NCBI GenBank assembly: GCA_029204225.1
Contig: CM055113.1
Coordinates: 15,516,971 to 15,580,970 of the forward strand
DNA: 64,000 nt
Direction of reading: 5' to 3'
From: Diphasiastrum complanatum
Taxonomy: Eukaryota; Streptophyta; Lycopodiopsida; Lycopodiales; Lycopodiaceae
Below, in pieces: positions 35,259 through 47,815 of this stretch. How positions within the stretch are numbered: the stretch's first letter is position 1; each line of letters opens with the position of its first letter. Position numbers and translations under genes: made by a program. The notes beneath the pieces are model-generated. The model saw only the letters and a program-made list of their open reading frames with translations. It was not told where the DNA came from and searched no databases.

Positions 35259-35299
<41 letters not shown>
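35259..35299. repeat. (TG)n microsatellite
   Basis: About 20 TG units in otherwise unique DNA. Confidence 0.95.
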
Positions 35300-35304
<5 letters not shown>

Positions 35305-35377
35305 CATTAGGAAAAATATGGGCTCAAAATGGGCCCTTTAAAAAATTTCACTTTAGAGAGAAGTTACATAAAAAGAG

Positions 35378-36060
35378 AATGCGAACTTCTGGTCACCGTT
35401 TTCGTGCTAAAGCAAGAAGATTATGATCCAATCACACATGTAAAGAATCTAGTGTCAGATACGAAATTTTGAAAGAAATTGTTCAAGCAACACGAACACT
35501 AGAAGTAAGTAATCGAGTGGAAAAGGGACACGTGTGGAACAACTTAGACAAACTCATAGGTGTTATCAGGAAAGAAAATTTATCATCAGAAGATTTGAGG
35601 ACTTTGCAAAATCATTGTACCACATTTGTGAAATTTGTACATGATTGTTGGGGAAAGACAACATTACACATTATATGGTACTAATTTATTTGATTATCTG
35701 GTACTTATCTCATTCATGCTTATATTTTTTTCTACTGATGTAACTAATCAAAAATCTTGTTTGCAGCACATCTTTTTTCATCATGCAACTTATTTTGCAA
35801 ATGAATATCGGAGCTTAAGTATCTGGTCATCACAAGGCATGGAAAAATCTCATTGGCAAGCAAGAGGAGCATTCCATAGAGTTACAAATGATGGAGGACA
35901 CAATTCAAAAAATAAATATTTAATTCAATTTTTTCAGTGGTTTTAAAGAAGAACACAATTTAAATATCAAGCTAAAAACTCGCAAAATGTTACGATTTTT
36001 CGAAAGACATTCAAATTCATAACAAAAGAGAGATCATTTGTAATATATCAAAAATCTATA
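35378..36060 (+). pseudogene. Unidentified, possibly spliced transposase-like pieces
   Basis: 35469-35684 reads LEVSNRVEKGHVWNNLDKL and LSSEDLRTLQNHC. After a possible acceptor (TTGTTTGCAG at about 35756-35765) the frame 35766-35945 reads HIFFHHATYFANEYRSLSIW, SSQGMEKSHWQARGAFHR, NKYLIQFFQWF. The H..F..H...F....SL..WS.QG.E..H layout recalls C-terminal parts of some cut-and-paste transposases, but I cannot assign a family. The two pieces may be exons of one relic. Confidence 0.35.
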
Positions 36061-36074
36061 TCTTAGAAAATTGT

Positions 36075-36344
36075 TTACTTATCATCATCCTCTTCAAGAT
36101 TCAGACGGATGGTATTGTCATGAAGGAATAATCTCCTTACATATGGATCCAAAAATTCTAAATTTTTCATTTTGCTCATATCAATGTAACCCGAATAAAG
36201 GGCCACTGTAGATGATCTTTTTGTAGTCTCATTGGGAGTATAACCCAATATTTTAATTGCCAAATCCCTTTTCACAAAAATTATTTTATATCTTCTAGCA
36301 TACGTATGGCCTCCTAAATAAACTGATAAAGACTTGATGGCCAT
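36075..36344 (-). CDS. Unidentified small open frame
   Basis: 89 codons, MAIKSLSVYLGGHTYARRYK..., ending in an acidic tail (NLEEDDDK). It reads like protein sequence but is not recognised. It could be the last exon of a relic that continues at 36544 and above. Confidence 0.3.
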   Translation of the reverse strand: MAIKSLSVYLGGHTYARRYKIIFVKRDLAIKILGYTPNETTKRSSTVALYSGYIDMSKMKNLEFLDPYVRRLFLHDNTIRLNLEEDDDK

Positions 36345-36679
36345 AATGACAGTGGTAGCATATGGATTAGAAGATGAATGATATATACAAATCTCATTAT
36401 TTTGAAAGTTCTTAAATAATGAGATAGAGACACATCCTTTCTCCCGGCTGATACACCTTGGACACCTCCATGTCTCATACTAAAGGCATTTATTTCAATA
36501 GCATCATGTATACGAGTCAAGAAAATAAATTTAGAATGATACAAAACACTACAAACTCAAACTTCAACATAGTATTTGAACTAAGAAAACTGAACAATAT
36601 CAATACCAATATAATATCTACTTACCGTATCATAATCATCATATTTAATGACGTTTGTTCTGGTAATGTCATGTCCTCC

Positions 36680-37485
36680 AATGGCCTCTACATTTCCCTT
36701 GAATTTATCGAGTCCTTGGGAGATATTTTTTTTGGAATTCCAAAAATTCCTTCTCTGTAGGCAAAGTTTTTTTATAGGCTTTAAATTTTTTAATTATGGC
36801 ATCCAAGGCCTCATTGCCAGATTGCCAATTGCCATCTTTATCATAATCTATCTCATTTTCAAGGTTATTATATGTGTAATCAAGAATGTCAAAACATTAT
36901 GATAAATTTTGTGCAAATATTGAGAGGATTTCATCCTCTCTCAAATTCAAAACATCTTCTATATCATTAAAAAAAAATATAATTGTCATTATTTATAAAA
37001 TATACGGGAATATCGAGTAGAGTTAATTGATTAATAGAAGATAGAGAATTAGAGAGAATTATAGAACGAGAGAGAGTTTTCTGATAATTTGAAGCCATAG
37101 ATGTTTCAACTTCAACCCCTATATCAGTATCTACATCATCTATATCAACTGGAGCAGATGCAGATGCTTCAATCATGAGAACAGTAGAAGATCCAACAAA
37201 CTCATCATTTGAAATTTCAGTAGATATACAAAAGACAAAAGCCATTCCTTTGATTAGAAGACGACATGTTCTTTTGTGGATACCACAATATATATTTCTT
37301 TTGAAATGATCATGTAGGTTAGCGTACTTTCTATTATGTTTATGCTTAGAGGATGGTTGGGAATACACAAGGTCTTGAAAATGAACGAAACAAAAACTAT
37401 CTATATCTTGAACAGGAGTACTAATAATCTGAGAAAAATTATCAAGAACAGAAAGTAAATTATAACGATTCTCATAAACTAGCAT
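36680..37485 (-). CDS. Unidentified minus-strand open frames
   Basis: 37485-36967 (172 codons) contains KHKHNRKYANLHDHFKRN and an Asp-rich stretch VDIDDVDTDIGVEVE. Downstream, an open stretch near 36870-36700 reads NLENEIDYDKDGNWQSGNEA and PTEKEFLEFQKKYLPR. Both look protein-like and may be exons of one mobile-element gene, but no family is recognised. Confidence 0.3.
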
Positions 37486-37595
37486 ATCGATATCAAAATG
37501 TGCAAAAAAGTACTGGAAAAATACTCTAATTTCTCTTATGGAATGCCCAGAAGTTTGTTATCTGAGGACATGGAGGAACTAGCCATATTGAATGT

Positions 37596-37667
37596 GATAT
37601 CGGTTTAACATGCTTGAATGATTTCGGTCGAGGACTAAAAAATAGGACGCGCGTTGATCCGATATTC
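37596..37667. repeat. ~70-bp fold-back repeat 1
   Basis: The left arm GATATCGGTTTAACATGC and right arm GCGCGTTGATCCGATATTC are imperfect reverse complements around a ~35-bp centre containing GACTAAAAAATAGGAC. An isolated right-arm copy follows at about 37721-37742. Confidence 0.75.
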
Positions 37668-37757
37668 CATTAGAAAAGGTCGATAACGCGATTACAATTT
37701 TTTGGACAAGGACACGAGTAATGCGCGTGTTGATCCGATATTACGTCAGAAGAGACT

Positions 37758-37829
37758 AATATTGATTCAGTGTGCTTGAATGAATTCGACCGTGCACTAT
37801 AGGACAAGGCGCACGTCGATTCGATATCA
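37758..37829. repeat. ~70-bp fold-back repeat 2
   Basis: Arms TAATATTGATTCAGTGTGC and GCGCACGTCGATTCGATATC; the centre has GTGCACTATAGGACAAG, similar to repeat 1. Confidence 0.7.
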
Positions 37830-38040
37830 CGAGAGAAAGACATGAAACAAAATGACAAAAGAATTTTGAATAAAAAATCTGTGCATTAAACAAATATTAA
37901 ATAGACATCATTGAAAAATGTTCACGAGGACAATTATTGCAGACTCTCGTCCTATTTAAGCAGCTTAAAGATGGATTTTTTTTTTTGAGATAATTGTTCA
38001 TTCAGAACATTTTCAAAAGACAGAACATTCATAAAAGAAC

Positions 38041-38110
38041 GATATCGATTTCGCACGCGAAGAGAAATGCTTCACAGAAACACATCAAATAGACGCGCGT
38101 TGATGTGATA
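38041..38110. repeat. ~70-bp fold-back repeat 3
   Basis: Arms GATATCGATTTCGCACGCG and CGCGCGTTGATGTGATAC; the centre GAAATGCTTCACAGAAACAC resembles that of repeat 4. Confidence 0.65.
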
Positions 38111-38558
38111 CTCTAGTATGGTGACTCATATATCAGATCAGCACGCCCATCACAAGAAAGATTTTTTCAGCTTGGATTGTGCGCGTGGATTTGCTATTGG
38201 ACTGCATTATGAATCATCAAAGCTTACTTCAATATATTTCTCATACAATCGAAAGCTAAAAAAAATCTGCCAAGACAAACTCAGATAATTTACAGTGTCG
38301 TCCAATATACGTTCAGAGCGACTCAGATAGATTTACTAGGGGACTCAGATATCAGATGAGTGTGTCTGAGAGAAGAAAGAGTTTTTCTTCTAAGACTGCG
38401 CACGTCAAATTGCTATTGTAGAAATTTTTTTTTTTGAAATCTGTTGAAATTATTGGACGACATTATGTATGATCAAAACTTGCTTCGGTAGATTTTTCAT
38501 ACAGTCCAAAGTTAAGAAGAATCTATCGAGACAAGTTTTGATAATTCATGTTGACGTT

Positions 38559-38622
38559 CAATATCGATTCCGTGCACGAGAATAGCTTCTCTAGAGACAC
38601 ACCTAATATGCACGTGTCGAAG
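38559..38622. repeat. ~65-bp fold-back repeat 4
   Basis: Arms CAATATCGATTCCGTGCACG and a shortened TGCACGTGTCGA; the centre AGCTTCTCTAGAGACACACC aligns with repeat 3. Confidence 0.55.
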
Positions 38623-38959
38623 AAAAAAAAGTCGTTGAAATCTTTCGGAACTACATGAATGGATATCAAATTAGATGCAGAAATTAATTGTAGTCTGTGA
38701 CCATATTTTTTCATAATTACTTTTCCATGTTTTTTCATAATTATGGTCATCATTAGCTATATTGACTAATTATTTTGATGACCGATGGACATTTAATTAG
38801 GATTTGATTTTCAAGTCTCAAAATATCTTGAATTAAGAGATCACCGTAATCCGTGCCTCGATATTTCAAACCACCATGACTACAATCATTTCGGTGTTGG
38901 CACTATATAATCAAATGCACGATGCTTAAATTTTTTTGCATAAAGTTTCTTTCATTCTC

Positions 38960-39150
38960 TACTTACATGTGGTATCGGTTCAGTGCGCCTAAAACAACTG
39001 ACCTGCCTACCGTCTTCACTCGCACACGCCCATCTGCTATCAGATTTACTTCCTTACTCATAGAGGTATTGGTTCGGCGTGCCCGACCTGAATTCTGATC
39101 CTGGGATCTCCCTACTTGCGTTTTGATCCGACATTGGATCCTAATGATGT
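38960..39150. repeat. Fold-back arm cluster
   Basis: Arm-like words GGTATCGGTTCAGTGCGCC (38971), GGTATTGGTTCGGCGTGCCC (39064) and TTTTGATCCGACATTGG (39121) occur within 180 bp and suggest one or two further, diverged family members. Confidence 0.5.
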
Positions 39151-39232
39151 GCACTAAGCAAACATCATGTATCCATCTTGCAGGTATTCCAATCACAGGA
39201 GGCCAACGAAATCCACCACCACCGGAGTGACC

Positions 39233-39936
39233 ATCATGCCGAAGGATTTTGACGTTATATTTAGGCTACAAGACACTTATGACAAATTTGTTGAGTACTT
39301 CAGAGCAGTTTTATCCTCTCTCCTAAACAAGATGCAGAATAAAAAAATGAAAGCAATCTACAGAGCGTGAGTGTTTCAAAGAAGATGAGGTCTCTTGACC
39401 CTCCTAATAAAGCAAGAGATTTTTCTAAGTCTTCTCCTCTGCATGACATTCTAATTGCTAGACAACCTCCTCCTAAGTCTCCTTCTTCTTCTTCTAAATC
39501 TCAATCTCCATCTTCTCCTCCTAAAACTTCCTCTTCTAATAAAACTCCTCCTCCATCTAAATCTCAATCTCCTACCTTCACACATATTAGTTCTCTCCCT
39601 CCAGTTTCAAAAAAAGATTTAGATGATTTTGTAAATTTAAAGGTCGAATCAATTTTGAATGACAATTCTTTAAGTGGTTTATCTATATTACTTCTTTCAT
39701 CCCCTGCACTTGCCTTTGTAAATACTCCTAAATATGTACAATATGACCAATTGTTAAATACATATCTTAATGCTTTAGGTCCTCTATACAGTTTTAGGAT
39801 GTCTAAGACAAATATTGGTCTTCCCCTTTCGAAATTAGATACAAGTGAATTAGAAAGTAGAGATAAAATGCTAGGGGACAATGTAGGAAGGGGGCAATTC
39901 AGTATTGGATGGAATTTTTTCAGACCCCATTGTTGA
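39233..39936 (+). CDS. Ser/Pro-rich open frame, unidentified
   Basis: The main frame 39367-39936 (189 codons) has a low-complexity Ser/Pro/Lys linker (about residues 34-75) and then KKDLDDFVNLKVESILNDN and YVQYDQLLNTYLNALGPLY. An overlapping frame 39167-39370 contains MPKDFDVIFRLQDTYDKFVE. It lies between fold-back repeats. The second half looks like genuine protein sequence; exon structure and family are unknown. Confidence 0.35.
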
Positions 39937-40364
39937 TAGATGTCACATTGTTTTCGCTTCAATTCATGGCTACTTTTGATTTTCCTGATTTCAAAAGTCT
40001 GTATGATGATATGCTCCAATACATCAAACTAGGGACTCCAATCCTCATGCTCCTATACATAACAAAGTTAGTGTATTTTTTTCAGATTTTATTAAGTTGA
40101 GTTTTTCTTATGAATTTTGATTTTACATTCATTCTCATAAATTTATTGTTTTCTAATTGCAATGAACATTGGAGCATATATTTGTTGTCCTTATATGTCA
40201 ATGATGAGGGTGTGTGTAATCCAGTTTGAATAAAGATGAACTCTATTACACACACCCACAAAATTGAGAGGAGCCATATCAAGAAAATACTGGAACTCTT
40301 TCCAGTACCAAGTGCAACAGCGTATACGAAACTGAAAATGGTTGATGCGGAAGTAAAAAATTTC

Positions 40365-40436
40365 AATATCGGTTCGACGTGCCCTTGTAGTTTTCTTTGA
40401 GATTTTTTTCATATCGTGCACGTTGACCTGATATTT
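40365..40436. repeat. ~70-bp fold-back repeat 5
   Basis: Arms AATATCGGTTCGACGTGCC and GTGCACGTTGACCTGATATT, reverse complements at about 14 of 18 positions. It is separated from the next unit by four T. Confidence 0.75.
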
Positions 40437-40440
40437 TTTT

Positions 40441-40511
40441 GATATCGGTTCGACATGCGCTTGTTTCCTTTGTAGATTTTATTATCACCTCGTGCGCGTT
40501 GATCCGATGTT
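40441..40511. repeat. ~70-bp fold-back repeat 6
   Basis: Arms GATATCGGTTCGACATGCGC and GTGCGCGTTGATCCGATGTT. It is adjacent and in the same orientation as repeat 5, giving a tandem pair. Confidence 0.75.
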
Positions 40512-40564
40512 ACATAAAGTTAAAATTTTGCTACTAACTTTCATTTATATTTGAATACTACAGT

Positions 40565-40670
40565 CCTCCCAACAAGTTGATTTTGTCAGCTATGATTGGT
40601 ATACGATATACAATGCCAAATTCTTTTTCAATTGGCTTGCAGTACAAGATAAACTTTCTAATATGGAAGA
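40565..40670 (+). other. Possible exon
   Basis: An open stretch bounded by an acceptor-like TACTACAG on the left and GAAGAG followed by GTAATA on the right reads VDFVSYDWYTIYNAKFFFNW. It might belong with the frames at 39233-39936. No family is recognised. Confidence 0.3.
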
Positions 40671-41199
40671 GGTAATATATTCCTGACAATTTCTAATTAC
40701 TAATCTTTGGTTAATAACATTTAATTGTATTTTTGTTTTTTTTCATAATCACATTCCTAATAACTAATCTTTGATTGATAACATTTAATTGTGTTTTTGT
40801 TTTTTTCAATTTAAATGTCCGAAGGTCTCCCCAATGGAGATAATGCACTTCAGCTAGGAGACGATTAAACTCGTGATCGAAAATTCATATTCAGTTTTAG
40901 TGGCTGAGTGTTCTCCACCCAAGCTACTTCCATCTAGAGAAATGGATTTAGAGATCAGAAAAATATGACTCTCAACTCGACGAAAGATTCTCAAGTTGAT
41001 ACAGATAAAAAGTTGGCCTCTCTTGATGTGGATGAGACACATGTATAGAAAAATTTTATACAAATACTAGTTGTGAGTGCCCATCGTTGACGGGCAATGG
41101 AGGCCGATCTAGGTGGTGGCCGATGATTTGGATAATGGCCGATCTCGAGTCTTTGAAAAAATTTGAGTCCATGAAAAAATTCAAGTCCATGGAAAAAGA

Positions 41200-41870
41200 C
41201 TCAAATGATTTTTGTTCGCGTGTCGAGTGTCGAGTGTCGAGTTTTGAGTTTTGAGTTTTGCGATAGTTTTGAGTGTAGAGTTACGCAACAGTTTCAAACT
41301 CAAATATTTTTTATTCGTGACAGTTTATTATTCATGACAGTGTTTTGTTCGTGACAATTTCATGATAGTTTTGAGTGACAAGTTCGTGAGTATTTTGAGT
41401 GCCGAATTCTCGACAGTTTCGCGATAGTTTTGAGTGTCGAGTTTCGCGACAGTTTCGAGTGTTGATTGTCTTGATCGCAACAGTTTCAAACTCGAATGAT
41501 TTTTGTTCGCGACAGTTTATTGCTCGCGATAGCGTCTTGTTCGTGACAATTTTTAGTGTCACGTTTCATGACAATTTCGAGTGTCGATTGTTTTGATCGT
41601 GACAATTTCAGACTCAAATGATTTTTGTTCGCGATAGTGTCTTGTTCGTGACAGTTTCGCAATAGTTTCGAGTGTCGAGTTTGCGACTTTTTCGAGTTTC
41701 GAGTGTCGAGTTCGTGATAGTTTCACGATAGTTTTGAGTTTTCAGTTTCGAGCGTCATGTTCCTCATAGTTTCGAGTGTCGACTGTCTTGATTGTGACAA
41801 TTTCATACTCGAATGATTTTTGTTCGTGACAGTTTATTATTCGTGTTAGTGTCTTGTTCGTGCAAGTTTT
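41200..41870. repeat. Degenerate tandem repeats (TTCGAGTGTCGAG / GTTCGYGACAGTTT)
   Basis: Two short themes alternate: GAGTGTCGAGTTTCGCGACAG and GATTTTTGTTCGCGACAG-TTATT. The second occurs at about 41208, 41304, 41492, 41620 and 41815, giving a rough higher-order period of 100-200 bp. The minus strand keeps open frames through parts of it, which therefore encode repetitive peptides. Confidence 0.8.
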
Positions 41871-42129
41871 GAGTTGAACTTTGCACCTTTGATAGGGCGA
41901 CATATAGTTGTCCATGGCTAAACACTGGTCTAGGCAAATACAATCCAACAAACTCCATTGTCTGGCCTTGAGCTTTGTTTATAGTCATGAAAAATGTTGG
42001 TCTGATGGGGAATTGCACTCGCTGAAATTCAAAAGGCAAACCTGAATTAGTGGGTACCAAAGGAATGCACAAAATGAAAACTCTTGTGCCTATCTCACAT
42101 CTTTGTACTTGTTGTTTGTCCAAAAGCAA
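41803..42129 (-). pseudogene. Helitron-type (Pif1-like) helicase, C-terminal end
   Basis: The minus-strand frame reads GTRVFILCIPLVP, LPFEFQRVQFPIRPTFFMTI, NKAQGQTMEFVGLYLPRPVF and SHGQLYVALSKV, the last two motif blocks of Helitron-encoded Pif1-family helicases (INKAQGQT and SHGQLYVALSR). The frame has no ATG start and nothing recognisable upstream, so only about 80 residues of helicase survive. After VALSKV the frame runs directly into the tandem repeats at 41200-41870. It is a relic of a rolling-circle transposon. Confidence 0.85.
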
Positions 42130-42139
42130 GGTTTAGAAT

Positions 42140-42785
42140 TCCCTAAAAGCTGAAAATACGTTTAAAGCTATGAAAATTCTTAGCATTAGTGTTGGGAGAA
42201 GTCGACAAAGTCCAAGAATGGAACTGGCAATTTTTGCCAAAAATTGGCATGCCCAAACACCTGTAGGATTTTTTAGGTCAGGAAATAATGTCTCTAGCTA
42301 TTCTCAACTTAAGATGCATTGTTAGTTAATTTTAAGATATACATACACATGCACGTATGTATGTATGTGTATGTCTATGTGTATGTATGTGCAGGTAAAT
42401 GATCATTGAACAAAATTGGCTAAAGTCGAGTGAAAATTACATCACTAGATTATGTTAGAATTGTTGAATGTTCAATTTCACCGTGCAAATAGTTGTTCTA
42501 ACTATTTCAATTGGAATATAAATAAGGACTAAATAATAGAAAAATTCGGGTTCGTCCAAAAAATCGAATCTAGAATATTTCGAGTTAAAAAAGATGCTAA
42601 AATCAAATAAAGAAACAGTCATATTAAAGCAACCATTACAAAATATCTGCTTAAAAAAAAGAAAAGTATCAATTACACGAAAATTGAGCAATTGAATATC
42701 TCACAAACCAGAATTGCTCTAGATCTGTAGAATGTTGTTTGCCGCCTCATAGATTTCAACTGCGATGGAGAGAGAGGCCTGTTGT
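42140..42785. other. No gene seen
   Basis: AT-rich DNA with a short GTATGT/GTATGTATGT run at 42355-42390. No helicase continuation is recognisable here. Confidence 0.5.
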
Positions 42786-42788
42786 ATG

Positions 42789-43900
<1,112 letters not shown>

Positions 43901-43929
43901 AGAACATGGCCGAAGAAGGGGGGTGGGCA

Positions 43930-44201
<272 letters not shown>

Positions 44202-44469
44202 GTGCACGGGTGGGGAGAAAAAAATTTGCAATGTACTTGTTTGTGCGCACGTCCAAAAGAAAAAAAATGGCTTGCATGCGTTATTTTTTTCACCATTTTT
44301 TTTTAAGCGACGTTTTTTAGCTTTTGCCTTTGCAAAAGTGTGACATTTTTCATGAGCAGAGCGTGACATTTTCTGACGGATAGATTAAATTCTATATGGG
44401 AATCTGTGGTTTGCGTAGTTTTCGAGAAAGAATTAAATGTGGTATAGAAATGAGATGTAGTCTGAAAGT

Positions 44470-45110
44470 AATTTTGGATAGATTCAGAGTAAGATGTCTA
44501 ATTGCAACTTTTTGAAATATGAGAAATTCTGGGATTGTGTGGACAATCTCTGGAACTGAAACAAGTTTGGAATTTGAATCATTATCTATAAGTACTACAG
44601 TAAAAGGTCAAAGGTTACTAATCCATTTTAATTGGAATAGAAGTAAGTTTGATTAGAATTTAAGTCTGAGAGTTCTGTATTGGATCAACCTAATCTTAGT
44701 TTTTGTACTAGGATTGATGAGGGGTTGATTAGTAGGAGAAATTATGCTATTAAAAGAAATTGGATTGAAAAACTATTGAGAGTGAATTTTATTCGTCTCA
44801 GAGATTTTCCGGATATGTTATTTACTCATGAGAAATAGAAAATATTTTGTAGCTGAGTTACAAGATCTCAGTGAGATATGTGAGTAACATATGTGGGTTC
44901 TGGAGGAATCTGCCAGATAAGAATATGTTTATGTACTAGGTCATAGTGAGATTATTCACGTATGTGCACAATTAATCTTGTATGAATCTACTGTGTATTC
45001 ATGATTACTAGAGCTATTTGATGCACTTAACCTAGTCAGCAAACATAGACATATGATCAAGTATTGTTTTGACAGATACTTGTAGAGTTAACAAATCCTT
45101 GTATAGAAGA
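44470..45110 (-). repeat. Diverged inverted copy of 19430-20010
   Basis: The reverse complement of this stretch aligns with copy A 19430-20010 and copy B 60410-60990. Markers include ATCAACCTAATCTTAG against CTAAGATTAGGTTGAT-like words, TGCACTTAACCTAGTC, AACATAGACATATGATCA and ATGATTTGGGTAA. It is older than the A/B duplication because A and B are far more similar to each other. Confidence 0.7.
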
Positions 45111-45835
45111 TTTATGGATTAACTTATAAATGATTTGGGTAAGGAGCTAAATGTGGTGTTATACTAGTTTTTCACCTAGACATTTGAAATCTCTCAATCA
45201 TTGGCAATTAACTTGAGTAGTTGAATAGTCCAGGATGAAGTTAATTGGTAAAACGATCAGTGTGATGTGGATTCATCAAAAAGTGATTGGTTTGATTATA
45301 TTGCTTGTAAGACGCATGATTAGTGAATCATTTGGGTTCATCAGTTAAAATTATATGCATTGGATATACAATATTCTTGGGACTGAGTATTCCTTAGTTA
45401 AGGAAGGGACTCAGCTCATTAGTGATTGTATCCCAAAGAGCTTAATTGGATAACGAATCATAATGAATCCAAGAATAACAACCGAATTGATATTCAGCAG
45501 GACTTTGGATATCTAGGTGTGATTTTGGATTGTAATCTAAAGTTTTTGTAGTTGAAGATGATTGTCATTTGGTATGCTTTTTGTCTTTAATTACCAGTGG
45601 TTCATAGAACTTGAATATCTCGCATTTCAGTTAAAGAATCCTGATTGGAGAGTATTCCTAAAATTTAGTATTTTCCTATTGGGAAAGATTTTGGAATGAT
45701 TCTTACTTTTCCTGAGTTATGTGGCACATATACTCAAGTATCTTGTAAATGATTAAGTATGATTTTGATCCCAGAAAATTGTGATTGATGAATCATACGA
45801 ATCTAAATATTTATGATCGATAGATCATACATAAG
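45111..45835 (+). repeat. Diverged direct relative of the LTR-element interior
   Basis: 45590-45830 matches 16930-17190 in the same orientation, although its left neighbour matches copy A in inverted orientation. No coding seen. Confidence 0.5.
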
Positions 45836-45837
45836 GA

Positions 45838-46754
45838 AAGGATGATATCTTGAAACACTCTGAGATATCAGATCTAGGTGAAGCAAGGTGCTACCTAGGT
45901 TTACCAATTGATAGAGAACTTGAAGGTGTAAAATTATTTCTGCACTAGTCAAGATACATTCACAAAATAATAGAAGACTTCCAAATGACAGATTGCAAGG
46001 GAGTGAATACTCCAATGGTTCTTGGCACAATGTTGACTAATGAAGACTGTCCGTTAAATAATGAAGAACATGAAGCTATGCTGCGAAAGCCTTATAGAAG
46101 GCTTATAGGTTCATTAATGTATTTGGCAGACAACACACGGCCAAACATCTCCTATGTAGTATTCCAAATGAGCTAGTTCAACATTAACCCAAGACCCACA
46201 CCACACACTGGAAGATTGCAAAAAGGATCTTGCAATAACTGAAAGAAACAAAGGACTATGGTCTTTGTTTCTCAAGAGATGCTGGATTCCAGATGAAGTC
46301 TTACAATGATGCGAGTTGGGCATCCATAAAGGACGACTCCAAGAGCGTTTTGGGAGGATGCACCATAATAGCAAATGCCGCCATTCTCTGGATTAGTAGG
46401 AAGTAGACAATAATTGCACAATCATCTTGCGAAGCGAAATAAGTTGTGGCAGCCAAGATGGCAAATGAGCTTACTTGGCTTGGCCAGTTCCTCGATGAAC
46501 TGGGAGAGAAAGGTGACGAACCACTGACTCTATATATGGACAACACATTCTCCATACACCTTAACAAGGATCCCATGTTTCATTCCAGAATGAAACACAT
46601 TGCTATCAAGTATCACCTGATAAGGGATCTAGTTGAGAAAGGAAGTTTAAAACCTGAGTTCATTCCAACCAAACACATGGTGGCTGATATTCTTACAAAG
46701 CCCCTTGACAAAGCAATGTTTGAAAAACATCGTGAAAGTCTAGGAGTCATATAG
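45838..46754 (+). pseudogene. Copia reverse transcriptase end and RNase H, copy B
   Basis: Extends 200 bp further left than copy A. It reads ISDLGEARCYLGLPIDRELE, LHQSRYIHKIIEDFQMTDCK, TPMVLGTMLTNEDC and RRLIGSLMYLADNTRPNISY, then a stop at 46174-46176, frameshifts, YNDASWASIKDDSKSVLGGC, WISRKQTIIAQSSCEAK with a stop, and an intact 102-codon end from 46446 to 46754. The left cut lies just after where the YVDD motif would be. Reading continuity across 46033 shows that copy B keeps the original context. Confidence 0.88.
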
Positions 46755-46776
46755 CTACCATGCTTTGAGAGGGAGC

Positions 46777-47187
46777 TGAAGAAACTTAAGGTTTCCGCCC
46801 ACAAAGCATTGTTAGCTTACAAACCACAAAACGTAGTCTACCGCTACCGCAACCACATCACTACTTACCTGGAGGGTGACGACAATGAAGACCAACAAAC
46901 CACAAACCACAACTTTAAGCAAACACATGATGACGTTTGTAGGAAGCCACAAATCAACTCCTGCGGACTGCCAGCATCGACCAAAGGCCAACCGTAATGA
47001 CCTCGACTACGGTTGCATAAGCACGGCCTTGGAGTCGGCGCACTTTACACCCCACGATCAGCTAACTACCAAGGTAGCAACTGGACACTACGGACGAAGC
47101 TGACAGTAAACTAAATGCCAGAACGTGGTAGGTTTAGGAGTTCTTGTAATCATTCACTTACATTAAAGACCACAACCTTCCTCTAAT

Positions 47188-47223
<36 letters not shown>

Positions 47224-47459
47224 AGTAACAAAGGGAAGTAAGTATGTATGACAAGTGTGTGAGCAATTTTAGAGACAGACAAGTCTGAATCACCGGATGC
47301 TGAATGTGAGGATGAAAAGTCGTTCACTAGTATGTGAGCCGAGCTGAATCAATCACACCTCTAAGATTAGACATAGAGAGATATAAATAGAAGTATTTGC
47401 TAGTAAGCACTCTTTCATCTATTGTATCTGTAAGGGACAGAGTTCTCTTGCGATAACAT
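46777..47459 (+). repeat. 3' LTR of the plus-strand copia element, copy B
   Basis: Orthologue of 5156-5925, with TATAAATAG at 47382-47390 and a much shorter AT tract (47190-47221). Confidence 0.6.
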
Positions 47460-47815
47460 ATTGTGCAGTATGCCAAACAATGCTCTAAAAATCACTATGA
47501 TTAAGCATGTTTTACTTTATCTCTTGACCATAATACTCAATCCTTGAATGAATTATGTCTATCAAATGTCTTTCTTAGATCAACTATTACTCAGTGTTCT
47601 ATTTGTTAGTCCACACAAAGGCTCATCATAACTAAATTGGCAGAAGATCGAGAACTAATCACTGCACCTTAGGAGAGGTAAGATCTTAATTAAAAGCAGT
47701 AGCTCCAGTTATGAGTTCTACTCTATCTAGGTATATTAGGAATCTATAAAGGAGAACATTCCAAATAACGCGATCATGTCTCTACTCTTCCAATAATTTA
47801 TAGATTTCCAACGTG

